Below the pieces are notes generated by a model that did not search any database, was not told where the DNA came from, and saw only the letters and a list, made by a program, of their open reading frames with translations. From the NCBI RefSeq assembly GCF_045209745.1, contig NZ_CP109273.1, positions 2,480,001 to 2,544,000 on the forward strand: 64,000 bases of DNA. Direction: 5' to 3'. The translations under genes and the position numbers were made by a program. This stretch comes from Micromonospora sp045209745 (GTDB lineage: Bacteria > Actinomycetota > Actinomycetes > Mycobacteriales > Micromonosporaceae). Shown here piece after piece: positions 52,807 to 60,581 of this stretch (positions are counted from its first letter, which is position 1; each line of letters starts with the position of its first letter).

Positions 52807-53084
52807 TGCGGGCCGTCCTGACTTGGCCAGTGGCCGCGGTTGATGGGGATGAGATGGCGGCTTCTGCATGGCAGGTCGGCTCCGCAGTGGCAGACGCGCC
52901 GCCAGTGCCGCCAGGACCAGATCGGCCGGTGGCGGCGAGCCAGGGTGAGCGCCACTGCGATGACGTACTCGTCGTATGACACGCGCCGCCGATTGCTCTC
53001 CGACCTTCGCTGCCAATGGCCGGAATCCTCAGCCGCGCGGCCGGCACCTGCGGTTGAGGTAGTTGCATCGTTCGGCCTGGTCAC
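52803..53084 (-). CDS. Small hypothetical protein of the GntR cassette, 93 aa
   Basis: About 93 residues from GTG 53084 (with GGGAGA upstream); the frame is open to 53192. The C-terminal half has SYDEYVIAVALTLARRHRPI, then WSWRHWRRVCHCGADLPCRS, a Cys-x-Cys...Cys pattern that echoes the following protein. Ends in a basic tail. Family not recognised. First gene of the coupled minus-strand unit. Confidence 0.5.
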   Translation of the reverse strand: MTRPNDATTSTAGAGRAAEDSGHWQRRSESNRRRVSYDEYVIAVALTLARRHRPIWSWRHWRRVCHCGADLPCRSRHLIPINRGHWPSQDGPQ

Positions 53085-53110
53085 AATGTCTCCCGCAGAC
53101 GCGTGGGGTC

Positions 53111-53155
53111 CCGTGGGCACCCGGTCAGCCGTGTCCAGAGACAGGGCACCCACGG
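53111..53155. promoter_or_regulatory. Hairpin/operator candidate in the divergent cassette promoter
   Basis: CCGTGGGCACCC (53111-53122) pairs with GGGCACCCACGG (53144-53155) over ten of twelve positions. In the same gap the 14 bp sequence GCCGCCAAGCTGGG occurs at 53168-53181 and again at 53279-53292, just before the GntR start. Confidence 0.5.
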
Positions 53156-53302
53156 CAGGACGACCCGGCCGCCAAGCTGGGTAGCCCCACAAGCAACTTA
53201 GGACGCAATGTGCGCAGGGTCAACAGCTACGACACATAGCGTTGTAAGTCGAGCCTGGGGTGTGGTCTGCTTGCACCAGCCGCCAAGCTGGGAGCACCAC
53301 CT

Positions 53303-53527
53303 ATGTCTGAAGCTGCGTACCTACAGGTCGCCCGAGATATCCGCGAGCAGATCAGCTCCGGCCAGTTGAAGCCGGGCGACAAGCTGCCGTCCTTCGCCGC
53401 CCTGTGCGAGAACTACGAGGTCAGCAACACGGTGATCCGCGCCTCCATGCTCCTACTCAAAGCCGAGGGCTTGATCGACGGGCGGCAGGGCAAAGGCGTC
53501 TACGTCGCCAACCCGCTTCCCCGATAG
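53303..53527 (+). CDS. GntR-family HTH protein without effector domain
   Basis: The 74-residue protein is a complete GntR winged helix (YLQVARDIREQISSGQLKPG, then LPSFAALCENYEVSNTVIRA and GLIDGRQGKGVYVA) with no room for an effector domain. Such short GntR proteins are common in actinomycete integrative elements. It starts at ATG 53303, divergent from the three-gene unit, and likely controls it through the repeats between them. Confidence 0.85.
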   Translation: MSEAAYLQVARDIREQISSGQLKPGDKLPSFAALCENYEVSNTVIRASMLLLKAEGLIDGRQGKGVYVANPLPR

Positions 53528-53800
53528 CCCCGGGCATTCGCTGAGTCAGGACGCCTCGCTTACAAGCTCTGTGCAGGTCCTCCGACCTCGTCCGTCCGCG
53601 TTCGCGCTGGGCACTGTCGCATCGCAGGTCGGCGGATGAGGTCATTACCGCAGCCCGGGAAGAGTTCCCCGGCTTCGAGGAGATGATCGGCTCACTCTGC
53701 CGGTAACTGGCGTGCGGGCGGACAGCGGCTCGGCAGCGCGCTGGACCGGTAAGGCGCTACTGCTGTACTTCGCTGCTGTACGAGCCGTGCTGACAAAGAC

Positions 53801-53821
53801 AGCGGCCCACAAAGGGCCGCT
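53801..53821 (-). terminator. Terminator hairpin beside the tRNA fragment
   Basis: AGCGGCCC (53801-53808) and GGGCCGCT (53814-53821) form a perfect 8 bp stem with a five-base loop. On the minus strand it follows the tRNA 3' end and runs into GTCTTTGTC. Confidence 0.6.
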
Positions 53822-53835
53822 GAGCTGCAACAGAG

Positions 53836-53860
53836 TGGGCCGCCAGGGACTCGAACCCTG
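53836..53860 (-). repeat. tRNA 3'-end fragment (attachment-site footprint)
   Basis: On the minus strand a perfect T-arm (CAGGG-TTCGAGT-CCCTG) is followed by a seven-base acceptor strand GCGGCCC and discriminator A, but the D-arm, anticodon stem and 5' acceptor strand are absent. This is what remains where an integrated element displaced a tRNA 3' end. The 5' acceptor of the matching tRNA should begin GGGCCGC or GGGCCGT, as in some tRNA-Lys genes; identity uncertain. Confidence 0.65.
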
Positions 53861-54041
53861 AATCCCTCTCGCCTGGCATCGACCATCTCCAATCGGGCGG
53901 ATCGGTCGGCTGACCTGGGCGAAGTCTTCCGTTGCCTTACAGCGGTTGACGGCACTTGTTGGCGTCAGTTGTGCCCACGTTGTGCCCGACGATCTTGGCG
54001 GCCACTGTCCGCTGCCTCTGCCCCGCGCGGCAGGCCGGCAC

Positions 54042-54437
54042 CTACTTGAAAACCCCAATGATCCCGGTGACCGTGCCGACAAGGCCACTGGCGGTCGCCA
54101 GCTTCGCAGAGGCCCCGGTCCAGATGCCCTTGGACTTCTCGCGCCAGCCGAGAGACCACCAATCACGCCCGAACTTCTGCCACTTGTGCTGTCGAAGGTG
54201 ACAGCCCATGACCAGGCCGGTCGAGTTGTTGCGGCAGAACTCCACGGCGCCGCCGCGCTTCCGGTTGATCGCGCCGCAGTACACCGGCGCCTGGAACAGC
54301 ACGAAGAGGATCAAGAGGCCGACGAGAACCGCGTAGATGCCGGGCCCGAACGCGTTGCTACCAAGGGACAGGAGGAGTACAGCCAGGACGCCGTACCCCC
54401 AATACCGCCAGAGGCTCGGCTTGCTGCGGGCTGCCAT
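54042..54437 (-). CDS. Membrane protein next to the tRNA footprint
   Basis: The 131-residue protein has two or three membrane helices in its first 55 residues (YWGYGVLAVLLLSLGS and FGPGIYAVLVGLLILFVLFQ), a Cys/His-containing cytosolic segment (YCGAINRKRGGAVEFC; GCHLRQHKWQKFG) and a hydrophobic C-terminus (GLVGTVTGIIGVF). Four well-spaced Cys/His residues suggest a metal site. It is separated from the divergent gene at 54941 by a 500 bp gap. Family not recognised. Confidence 0.6.
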   Translation of the reverse strand: MAARSKPSLWRYWGYGVLAVLLLSLGSNAFGPGIYAVLVGLLILFVLFQAPVYCGAINRKRGGAVEFCRNNSTGLVMGCHLRQHKWQKFGRDWWSLGWREKSKGIWTGASAKLATASGLVGTVTGIIGVFK

Positions 54438-54940
54438 GAGTGCGAAGAGTACCGACACTATCGCGATACGTGAAGATCCTTGCGCCCGTGAGCTCCGGAC
54501 TTGATGCCACGTCCGGGCGCTCTGACCCCCGTCGGGGGGATGCGGTCTCGGGCTAGCGGCTACTGCCGGCTGGTGCCGATTCGCGTCGACCAGCAGGTGC
54601 CCGGCATCGTTCGCTGACGTTCGTGGTCGGCCCGCGTTAAGGCTCGCGCTGCCTTCTTGCTGCCTCGCTGCCTGACACCTCACTTACGAGTCCTCGGCGA
54701 GCTATCCGGGCCTCGTCCGTCTTTGCCTGGCCTCGGACGACCGTCCAGCGCTGCGTTGCCCCTGGTCCTCACCATCCGGGCTGGTTGCTGTCACCGTCGC
54801 TGTCAACGCTCAACTGTTCGGCCTGACGTGCTGTCTGAGCCTTCTGCGTTCAAGTTCGCCGTCGAACGGCACGCTCCCAGGGGTTCGCCAAGGCGTCATC
54901 TGGCATCGCTCCCATATGGAGTTTCGGGTACGTTGCTGCG
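54438..54940. other. Intergenic region with degenerate repeat
   Basis: A 503 bp gap between divergent genes. It holds the palindrome TATCGCGATA (54459-54468) close to the membrane-protein gene and a degenerate third copy of the cassette-flanking repeat at 54679-54720. No convincing gene. Confidence 0.45.
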
Positions 54941-55984
54941 GTGGATATTAACGCGATCGTGCAGGCTGTGACGGCGATTGCCACCCCTCTGGCTGCCGTG
55001 GCAACAGTTTTAAGTCGACGTCAGCGCCTTCGGAAGGATATCCGCGAGAATCTCTCACTGGCTGAGGAAATAGAAAAGAACGACACATTACGAGAACATA
55101 CGCCGGCAGCGCTGTGGATCCACGGGCGAATTACACTCGACGTTGCGCGCCTAACTGGACAAAAACTCGGAACTCCAAAGAAGCCGGTACCTGTCAGTTC
55201 ACTCATCTTGGCCGCCATAACCTGCGTCGGCTTTGGCCTTTGGACTTACTTCATTGTACGCAACGGATTTCAATGGTACTCCGTCTTTCCGGGCGTCGTG
55301 TCCGCCCTAATGCTCATCTCGATAATGGGGATGTTCATGAATCGGGAGCTCCCGCCAGCCCAAGATCCCACCCTGCCTCCTGGCGCAACTCCTGTGGCAG
55401 CAATGGACGAAGGGGAGAAGATTGCTAGAAGAATGACCCTCTCCGAGGAAGGAATGAGTGAAAGATTCGCCGACAACGGTCCAGTCGGAGTCGTTTATAG
55501 ATTCCTCGCGGCCGCCCAAGAGGGCCGCCATGAGGATTGGCTCCTTGCTGTAGATCAGAATTGGATCCATTGCCGGGTCCAAACTTGGCTGTGGGAAAAC
55601 GTTGATCATTCCGATGGCGACCTAGCGCGCATGGATAAACTTGCTGATTTGCTTGCGAGGGAGGGGCAACCAAGAGAAACCTGGGAAAGTTTCTTGACTG
55701 ACGAACGAAAGCACTTGCAGGACCTGTGGCAAGGCGTAGACATTGACAAGTTGGGTGCGGGAAGTGCGCAGCGGAAAATCGGGCCTAACTTTGAACTAGT
55801 GATTCTAGCTCCAACCGGCGAAACCGATGGGTACATTGTGCAGTCTGCCACGATTGTCCGGGGTGCCTATACCTTCGTGGTCCACAAAGACAAGAACTCA
55901 TGGAAAGTGGCGAATCATGTCGGCACCGCGTCTCCCAGTCCGGGATGGCCGCCGGCATGGTGGACCACGAGCGAGGATATCTAG
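54941..55984 (+). CDS. A/T-richer hypothetical membrane protein, 347 aa
   Basis: The protein starts at a GTG with a hydrophobic N-terminus (IVQAVTAIATPLAAVATVL), then a charged helix, two central membrane helices (VSSLILAAITCVGFGLWTYF and VFPGVVSALMLISIMGMFM) and a 200-residue soluble C-terminal domain (VYRFLAAAQEGRHEDWLLAV; FELVILAPTGETDGYIVQS). Its codon use is visibly more A/T-rich than the core genes, suggesting transfer. Family not recognised. It stands alone in the accessory region, where defence genes often sit. Confidence 0.65.
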   Translation: MDINAIVQAVTAIATPLAAVATVLSRRQRLRKDIRENLSLAEEIEKNDTLREHTPAALWIHGRITLDVARLTGQKLGTPKKPVPVSSLILAAITCVGFGLWTYFIVRNGFQWYSVFPGVVSALMLISIMGMFMNRELPPAQDPTLPPGATPVAAMDEGEKIARRMTLSEEGMSERFADNGPVGVVYRFLAAAQEGRHEDWLLAVDQNWIHCRVQTWLWENVDHSDGDLARMDKLADLLAREGQPRETWESFLTDERKHLQDLWQGVDIDKLGAGSAQRKIGPNFELVILAPTGETDGYIVQSATIVRGAYTFVVHKDKNSWKVANHVGTASPSPGWPPAWWTTSEDI

Positions 55985-56337
55985 TTCGCAACTCGCGGCC
56001 GACTGGATCAGATCCGGTCGCGTGGCGTCAGGCGGGTTAGTCAATTGCCGTGAGGCGCGGATCACGGCCTCCGCTGCTGCACTTCGCGCTGTCACGGAGT
56101 CGTGCTGGAAGGGGGATTACTGTCAGCTTGGGAATCGGGTTGAGTCAGGGCCGGGGAGCGTGGTGCCTGCTGGTGGTGAAGCGGCAGATGACCGAATCAA
56201 GCGGGGTGGCGGGCCTCTACTGGCCGATGTTGACCTCTGTATCGGGCACGGATCGGGCACGCGCTCGTGAGGCTGGGCTTGATGAACCCCAACCCCAACC
56301 CCTGCCTTGCCCCTCGATCGCCTGGCAGGCTGGCGGC
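55985..56337. other. Intergenic region, no clear content
   Basis: A 353 bp gap. A frame in phase with the next gene is open from 56050, but its residues look like noncoding read-through. It may include a decayed gene end (EEAGLDEPQPQPLP-like residues). No promoter or repeat stands out. Confidence 0.35.
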
Positions 56338-56760
56338 ATGGAGTTCTCCGACGATCAAGGGCTGGGCACCGCGATCAGGAATGCCGACTCTCCTGCCTGG
56401 TCGGCTCGCGCCGCAGCCGGGCGGCATCTTGCGAAATCTCGCGCGATCGACAACGTAGCGGACGTCCTCCACCGCCTTCTCCTAGATCCCCAAGACACTG
56501 CGGTGACCTGGAAAACGGCCGAGGCGCTGCTGGAACGCAAAGACGCCATGGGCCTACGCCTGGTGCTGTTAGCCCGTAGCTACGCCGCCGAACAAGCCAC
56601 CGCCGAAGAGATCCAAGCTGCTCTGGACTGCAACCCTGACTGGATGACAACCGAGGGCGCAGACCGTCTGACCAAGCATCTTCGGGACCTAGCGATGGAT
56701 GAAGACGCTGGCGTGCGCGACGAGGCCCGAAGGATCCTCGGACGCCAGCGACCTAGATAG
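56338..56760 (+). CDS. Helical repeat-like hypothetical protein, 140 aa
   Basis: The product is almost entirely helical with the repeating pattern of HEAT-like proteins: AWSARAAAGRHLAKSRAIDN, DPQDTAVTWKTAEALLERKD, and DLAMDEDAGVRDEARRILGR at the end. No membrane segment. The ATG at 56338 fits the start of the repeat region. It precedes the alarmone synthetase gene by about 300 bp on the same strand. Function unknown; protein-protein interaction likely. Confidence 0.55.
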   Translation: MEFSDDQGLGTAIRNADSPAWSARAAAGRHLAKSRAIDNVADVLHRLLLDPQDTAVTWKTAEALLERKDAMGLRLVLLARSYAAEQATAEEIQAALDCNPDWMTTEGADRLTKHLRDLAMDEDAGVRDEARRILGRQRPR

Positions 56761-57076
56761 ACGGGCTACGCGATCCGCTTGGCAGCACTCGATACCGAGA
56801 TCAACCAGGGAAAATTTTGGTGGAGCCCAGGGGCTCGAACCCCTAACCCGGGACGGGGCGGCGAAGCCGGCCAAGGTGGACGTCTTGACGCTCTGACCTG
56901 GCTTGAACCTCTCGACAGTTCGCGGCATTTCGCACGTGTTCTCGCTGTCGTCTGTGCCGGATCTGTGCCTGATGATCTTCGGACCGGCGAACACCTGCCG
57001 ACATGGGCGAAGATCTAGACGCCAGCCAATGGCATGGCGATATGGTGGTCCAAGATGGAGGGGGCTAAGGGGGACC
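56761..57076. other. Intergenic region with degenerate T-arm-like sequence
   Basis: A 316 bp gap. On the minus strand 56820-56850 reads like a tRNA end (AGGGGTTCGAGCCCCT then GGGCTCCACCA), but the T-loop is one base short or the stem is mispaired, so it is a decayed fragment at best. The right end holds the AAGGGGG ribosome site of the next gene. Confidence 0.45.
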
Positions 57077-58159
57077 ATGGCGGACACAGACCAGCAGTCG
57101 ATGATCTTTCCCGGCGGATCGGAGGCAATCGCTGCGGCTACTGCGCTGTCTAAGCAGTTTGCAGAAACACGTGAAAAGTACGTGCACTTCTGCGATTCGA
57201 TGCGCGTCCTTATTGCTCGACTCTGCGAAAGTGCAGGGGTTCAGGTAACTATCGAATCAAGGGCAAAGGAGGTGTCTCACCTTCAAGATAAGTTGCAGCG
57301 CAAGCAGCACTATGCTGACCTCAGTGACATACCAGACCTGGTGGGCATTCGCATAATCGTCAAGTACCAGAGCGACGTGAAGACTGTAGGTGATCTAATT
57401 TCGAAAGAATTCACTGTTATTGAATCTTCGCAGCACGAATTCCGAAGCCCAGAAGCCTTCGGATACCGTAGCCATCATCTCGTGGTGCAGCTCGACCGCG
57501 CTCGTTCGAATCTCCGAGAGTGGAAAGAGTCGCGTGGACTAAAGTGCGAGATCCAGATTCGCACAATTCTGCAACACGCCTGGGCATCCATCAGTCATAG
57601 CCTTGACTATAAGGCCGAGTCCGATGTCCCTGCGGTACTTCGCCGCGACCTGTTCAAGATTGCCGCACTGCTAGAGAGCGCTGACGATAGCTTCGAACGT
57701 TACAGGACCGACGTGGAGCAGTTGCGGCAGCGCTACATCGATGAAGAGAATTGGCAAACCCTGCCCATTGATGCCATTTCCCTTCAATCACATTGGCGCA
57801 AGCTTCCGCTGGAAGCATTGATAGAGGCGTGCAAACGGTCGAATCTCAAGACAGACCCCTCACCACCGGACAGAATTCCGGATGTTGCCGTGTCTGCGAC
57901 TGTACGAGGCTGCGCTATCCTCCGGCTGCTAACACTTGGCCAAATTGTTAAATTCATAGAAGCCTCCGATGCAGACAAGGCATTCAAATGGTTCTACGAA
58001 ACCATGAGCGACGCGATGAAGGAGACGGACATTCTGCATCCCGGAGTGACCTTGCTCATACTTACCCTGGGCCCAAACGGGATCCCCCCTGAAGACCGTG
58101 ATTACGTTCTTGGAATACATCGAGAAGGGGCGGACAAGCCCATGTCCGAGAGTGTTTAA
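57077..58159 (+). CDS. RelA/SpoT-domain alarmone synthetase (toxSAS-like candidate)
   Basis: The 360-residue protein has a nucleotidyltransferase domain of the RelA/SpoT type (about 30-215) with all key residues visible: Arg62 and Lys64 (SRAKEV), Asp87 in IPDLVGIRIIV, Gly-Tyr130-Arg-Ser for base stacking, and Glu158 in EIQIRTILQHAWA. There is no HD hydrolase, TGS or ACT domain. A C-terminal 145-residue extension (about 216-360) is unassigned. It could make (p)ppGpp or, like toxSAS enzymes, modify tRNA or nucleotides. The ATG has AAGGGGG upstream. Its DNA is A/T-richer than the core, indicating acquisition. Confidence 0.8.
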   Translation: MADTDQQSMIFPGGSEAIAAATALSKQFAETREKYVHFCDSMRVLIARLCESAGVQVTIESRAKEVSHLQDKLQRKQHYADLSDIPDLVGIRIIVKYQSDVKTVGDLISKEFTVIESSQHEFRSPEAFGYRSHHLVVQLDRARSNLREWKESRGLKCEIQIRTILQHAWASISHSLDYKAESDVPAVLRRDLFKIAALLESADDSFERYRTDVEQLRQRYIDEENWQTLPIDAISLQSHWRKLPLEALIEACKRSNLKTDPSPPDRIPDVAVSATVRGCAILRLLTLGQIVKFIEASDADKAFKWFYETMSDAMKETDILHPGVTLLILTLGPNGIPPEDRDYVLGIHREGADKPMSESV

Positions 58160-58783
58160 CGACAGTTCGCCGTATCCTCGCCATCCCGTCTGCCGTCGAC
58201 CCGCCCTCCTGGGGAGCGGGCCGCCGCCTGGCTCGCCACGTCAAGACGGCCTTGACGCACGGTCGCACGCTGGCGGGCCAGGCGGCGGTCTGCTCGGCTA
58301 GCCCGGGTCGATGGCAGGCGGGATGGCCTACCGCAACCACCCACGGGCCGTAACCCGCCGACGCGCCCCCGGCCATCCTGGAACCGGAGCGCCCCCGCCG
58401 GAGGCGCAGTAACCGCAACCCCGCGACCCCGCCAGCTCGCCGACGCGGCCGGCGTGCGCTCCCCTACGCCGCGCGGGCTCGTGGCCGCGCGGCCCGGCCG
58501 GCTGCCGACCCACCGCCACCCGGTCAACGGCCTGTCGTGCTGCGGCGGCCCCCTGGGCTCCCGCTTCCGCGCCAGCCGCCGGGCGTGTTGCGTGGCCGGA
58601 GGCGGAGCGCTAGCGGAGCGACGGACGCGCGCCCAGGCGGCGGCGCGTGCGGCCCGTTCAGGGCCGCCTTGAAGACGTACAGAAACTTTGCACAACATCG
58701 CCGGCAGCCCGGCCGCACCGTCGCCAGGTCGTCTAACCGTCGCAGCCATGGTGCGACGACCAGTCGCTCCGTAGGCTGTCGCT
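58160..58783. other. GC-rich noncoding region with strong nested hairpin
   Basis: A 624 bp stretch without a convincing gene on either strand. It contains the nested hairpin at 58221-58288 and a smaller hairpin at 58649-58667 (GCGGCCC-GTTCA-GGGCCGC). The minus-strand open frame through it is Arg/Gly/Pro-rich and looks like a GC-driven shadow. Confidence 0.55.
58221..58288. other. Nested hairpin structure (candidate structured RNA or cis-acting site)
   Basis: The outer arms 58221-58238 and 58271-58288 (CCGCCGCCTGGCTCGCCA and TGGCGGGCCAGGCGGCGG) pair over 18 bp with one wobble. Inside, CGTCAAG (58239-58245) and CTTGACG (58251-58257) form a second, smaller hairpin. Confidence 0.65.
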
Positions 58784-59350
58784 ATGTCCGCCCTCGTCGA
58801 TGCTGCTCGGGAGATTGCTCGACTCAAGCTTGAGGCAGCATTGCCTCGCCGTTGGAGTCACGTCCAGGCCGTGGCCGCTAAGGCTCGACAGGTAAGCGGT
58901 GCCGTACTCACTGAGGATCGCGACGTACTTGTCGCGTCGGCCTGGCTACACGACGTGGGTTACAGCCCTGACCTAGTGGACACCGGCTTTCACTCGTTGG
59001 ACGGTGCCCGATGGCTCAGGCGGGAGCACCTTGACGAGCGCATCGCCGCCTTCGTGGCTCACCACTCCTGCGCCTGGTTGGAGGCGGAGGAACGCGGGTT
59101 GGGTCACGTCCTGGCCGACGAGTTCCCGCGCGAGGAGTCGCCGGTGACCGATGCGCTCTGCTTCTCGGACATGACGACCGGACCGGACGGCCAAGACTTC
59201 GAAGTACTCGACAGACTCGCCGAAATCCGGTCACGCTACGGACCCGAGCACCTGGTCACCCGCTTCATCACCCGTGCCGAGCCGGAAATCGTTGCTGCGG
59301 TGAAGCGGACTCAGGGCAGGCTCGCCTGGTTCGCCTCTCAGCCGATGTAG
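58784..59350 (+). CDS. HD-domain phosphohydrolase
   Basis: The 188-residue protein has the HD-superfamily residues His26 (WSHVQAV), the His56-Asp57 pair (AWLHDVGYS) and a later His pair (AHHS, 93-94), consistent with a metal-dependent phosphohydrolase. No signal or membrane segment. Such HD genes are a regular part of actinomycete AICEs; the substrate is unknown but may be a nucleotide. The last 13 bp overlap the convergent Nudix gene. Confidence 0.85.
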   Translation: MSALVDAAREIARLKLEAALPRRWSHVQAVAAKARQVSGAVLTEDRDVLVASAWLHDVGYSPDLVDTGFHSLDGARWLRREHLDERIAAFVAHHSCAWLEAEERGLGHVLADEFPREESPVTDALCFSDMTTGPDGQDFEVLDRLAEIRSRYGPEHLVTRFITRAEPEIVAAVKRTQGRLAWFASQPM

Positions 59351-59808
59351 GGCTCGCTGCGTTCCTCGTAGCCGTGCTTGATGCGGAGCAGCGTCGACGG
59401 GTGGACCGATAGTCGGCTCAGGTCGTCACGTGTCACCCACCGCACTGCGGTTGACTCATCGCTGGGCGTCGGCTCGCCGGTGAGTGGCCGGGCTCGGAAG
59501 CAGAGCGAGAACTGCTGCCGTACTTCGCCGTCGGTGTACTCGATGACGTGCGCCGGGTCGGAGTACACGCCAACCACGCCTGCAACCTCGACGAGCACGC
59601 CAGTTTCCTCAAGGGTCTCGCGTACGGCCGTCTCGGCGACGTACTCGCCGATCTCCTGCCCTCCGCCGGGCAGGGACCACAATCCGTTGTCGCTGCGCTC
59701 GATGAGTAGCAGCCGACCCTGCTCGTCGACGACGAAGACGGAGACCGCAACAACGATGCTGTTGGCCTCTGGGGCACCCGGCTCGTGATAGTGCTCAGTC
59801 CTCGCCAT
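59338..59808 (-). CDS. Nudix hydrolase
   Basis: The 156-residue protein carries a complete Nudix box at about 49-70 (G-x5-E-x7-RE-x2-EE-x-G: GGQEIGEYVAET then RETLEETG). It should cleave nucleoside diphosphate-linked compounds. It lies 4 bp downstream of the HTH regulator on the same strand, so the pair is one transcription unit, and it converges with the HD gene. This Nudix-regulator pair is typical of AICEs. Confidence 0.9.
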   Translation of the reverse strand: MARTEHYHEPGAPEANSIVVAVSVFVVDEQGRLLLIERSDNGLWSLPGGGQEIGEYVAETAVRETLEETGVLVEVAGVVGVYSDPAHVIEYTDGEVRQQFSLCFRARPLTGEPTPSDESTAVRWVTRDDLSRLSVHPSTLLRIKHGYEERSEPYIG

Positions 59809-59812
59809 AGCT

Positions 59813-60571
59813 CTAGGCTGCCACCTGCTTCGCCCAGACCGACTCTGAGGTCAACATGACGCGGTCGAAGCTGTCGGCGTAGGTGCCGAAGAGATCGCCA
59901 CCTGCCAGCTTTCGAAGATGCATGACAGGCGCGTGTGGTGCGGGGAATCCAAGTATGTGCGTGTTGACAAGCATCTCATCATCGAAGCGGTAGATCGAGT
60001 TGTACAGGGTCGTCTCGTGGTATTGCACCTCGATCCCCTTCACCCCCTGCAAGCGGTTGTAGTACTGCATCACGTTGTGAACCTTCGCCGCCATGACGCC
60101 GGGTGAGCCTTCTTCGAAGCTCCTTCGCTTGACTGCATCGGAGTCGGGATCGCCCAGCAGTATCCGGATCTTCACGCCTGCTGCGGCCTTCTCCCTGAGG
60201 GTGTCGATCAGTTTGGGCTCCTGCTCAACTAGGAACAGTCCGGCATAGGCCAAGACATCGATGTGTCGTTCAGCCCTGTTGATGAGCCGGTGCCAGAGGT
60301 CGTGAGGCACTGCGATGCGGCGGGAGAAGAGCTGGATGAGTTCCGACTGGCCGATCCGGGCAGCCTTCTCAGGTGATACGGCGTTCGGCCAGAGGTACTC
60401 CTCTCCTTCACGGACGATCGCGGCAATGGCATGCCGGTAACGCGGGTACGGCGTTCGGTCCTGGGTGATCCACCGTTCGACGGTCTTCGGATCGACGTCG
60501 AGTCTTTCTGCCACGACTGCCGGCGTCAGACCGTTTCGCAGGATCGCATCGCGCAGGCGGTGATTCGGCAT
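59813..60571 (-). CDS. HTH regulator with PLD-like C-terminal domain
   Basis: The 252-residue protein has an N-terminal XRE-like HTH (LRDAILRNGLTPAVVAERLD, VDPKTVERWI) and a C-terminal phospholipase-D-like fold (RIRILLGDPDSDAVKRR-like segment, YHETTLYNSIYRFDDEMLVN), in which the usual HxK motif is not intact. So it is probably a regulatory rather than catalytic PLD fold. It begins at ATG 60571, facing the operator-like inverted repeat at 60582-60626. Confidence 0.8.
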   Translation of the reverse strand: MPNHRLRDAILRNGLTPAVVAERLDVDPKTVERWITQDRTPYPRYRHAIAAIVREGEEYLWPNAVSPEKAARIGQSELIQLFSRRIAVPHDLWHRLINRAERHIDVLAYAGLFLVEQEPKLIDTLREKAAAGVKIRILLGDPDSDAVKRRSFEEGSPGVMAAKVHNVMQYYNRLQGVKGIEVQYHETTLYNSIYRFDDEMLVNTHILGFPAPHAPVMHLRKLAGGDLFGTYADSFDRVMLTSESVWAKQVAA

Positions 60572-60581
60572 CAGGAACCCC

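Larger units (their letters stand above)
52174..53751. repeat. Direct repeats flanking the GntR cassette
   Basis: A perfect 21 bp sequence at 52174-52194 recurs at 53555-53575 (core CTTACAAGCTCTGTGCA). A 27 bp sequence at 52299-52325 recurs at 53725-53751 with one mismatch (core CAGCGCGCTGGACCGGTA). The two copies bracket the four-gene cassette. A degenerate relative of the first block, followed by the same CCTCGTCCGT, is at 54679-54720. Confidence 0.8.
53528..54041. other. Noncoding region B with gene remnants and a tRNA 3'-end footprint
   Basis: A 514 bp gap. It contains the second copies of the cassette-flanking repeats, a short frame at about 53618-53706 reading EVITAAREEFPGFEEM then IGSLCR before a stop (a gene-tail remnant), a terminator hairpin at 53801-53821 and the tRNA fragment at 53836-53860. 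No complete gene is visible. Confidence 0.6.

Noticed and set aside
56820..56850. An intact tRNA 3' end as the left attachment site
   Set aside because: The T-arm does not fold correctly with a seven-base loop, so it is kept only as a degenerate fragment of low confidence.
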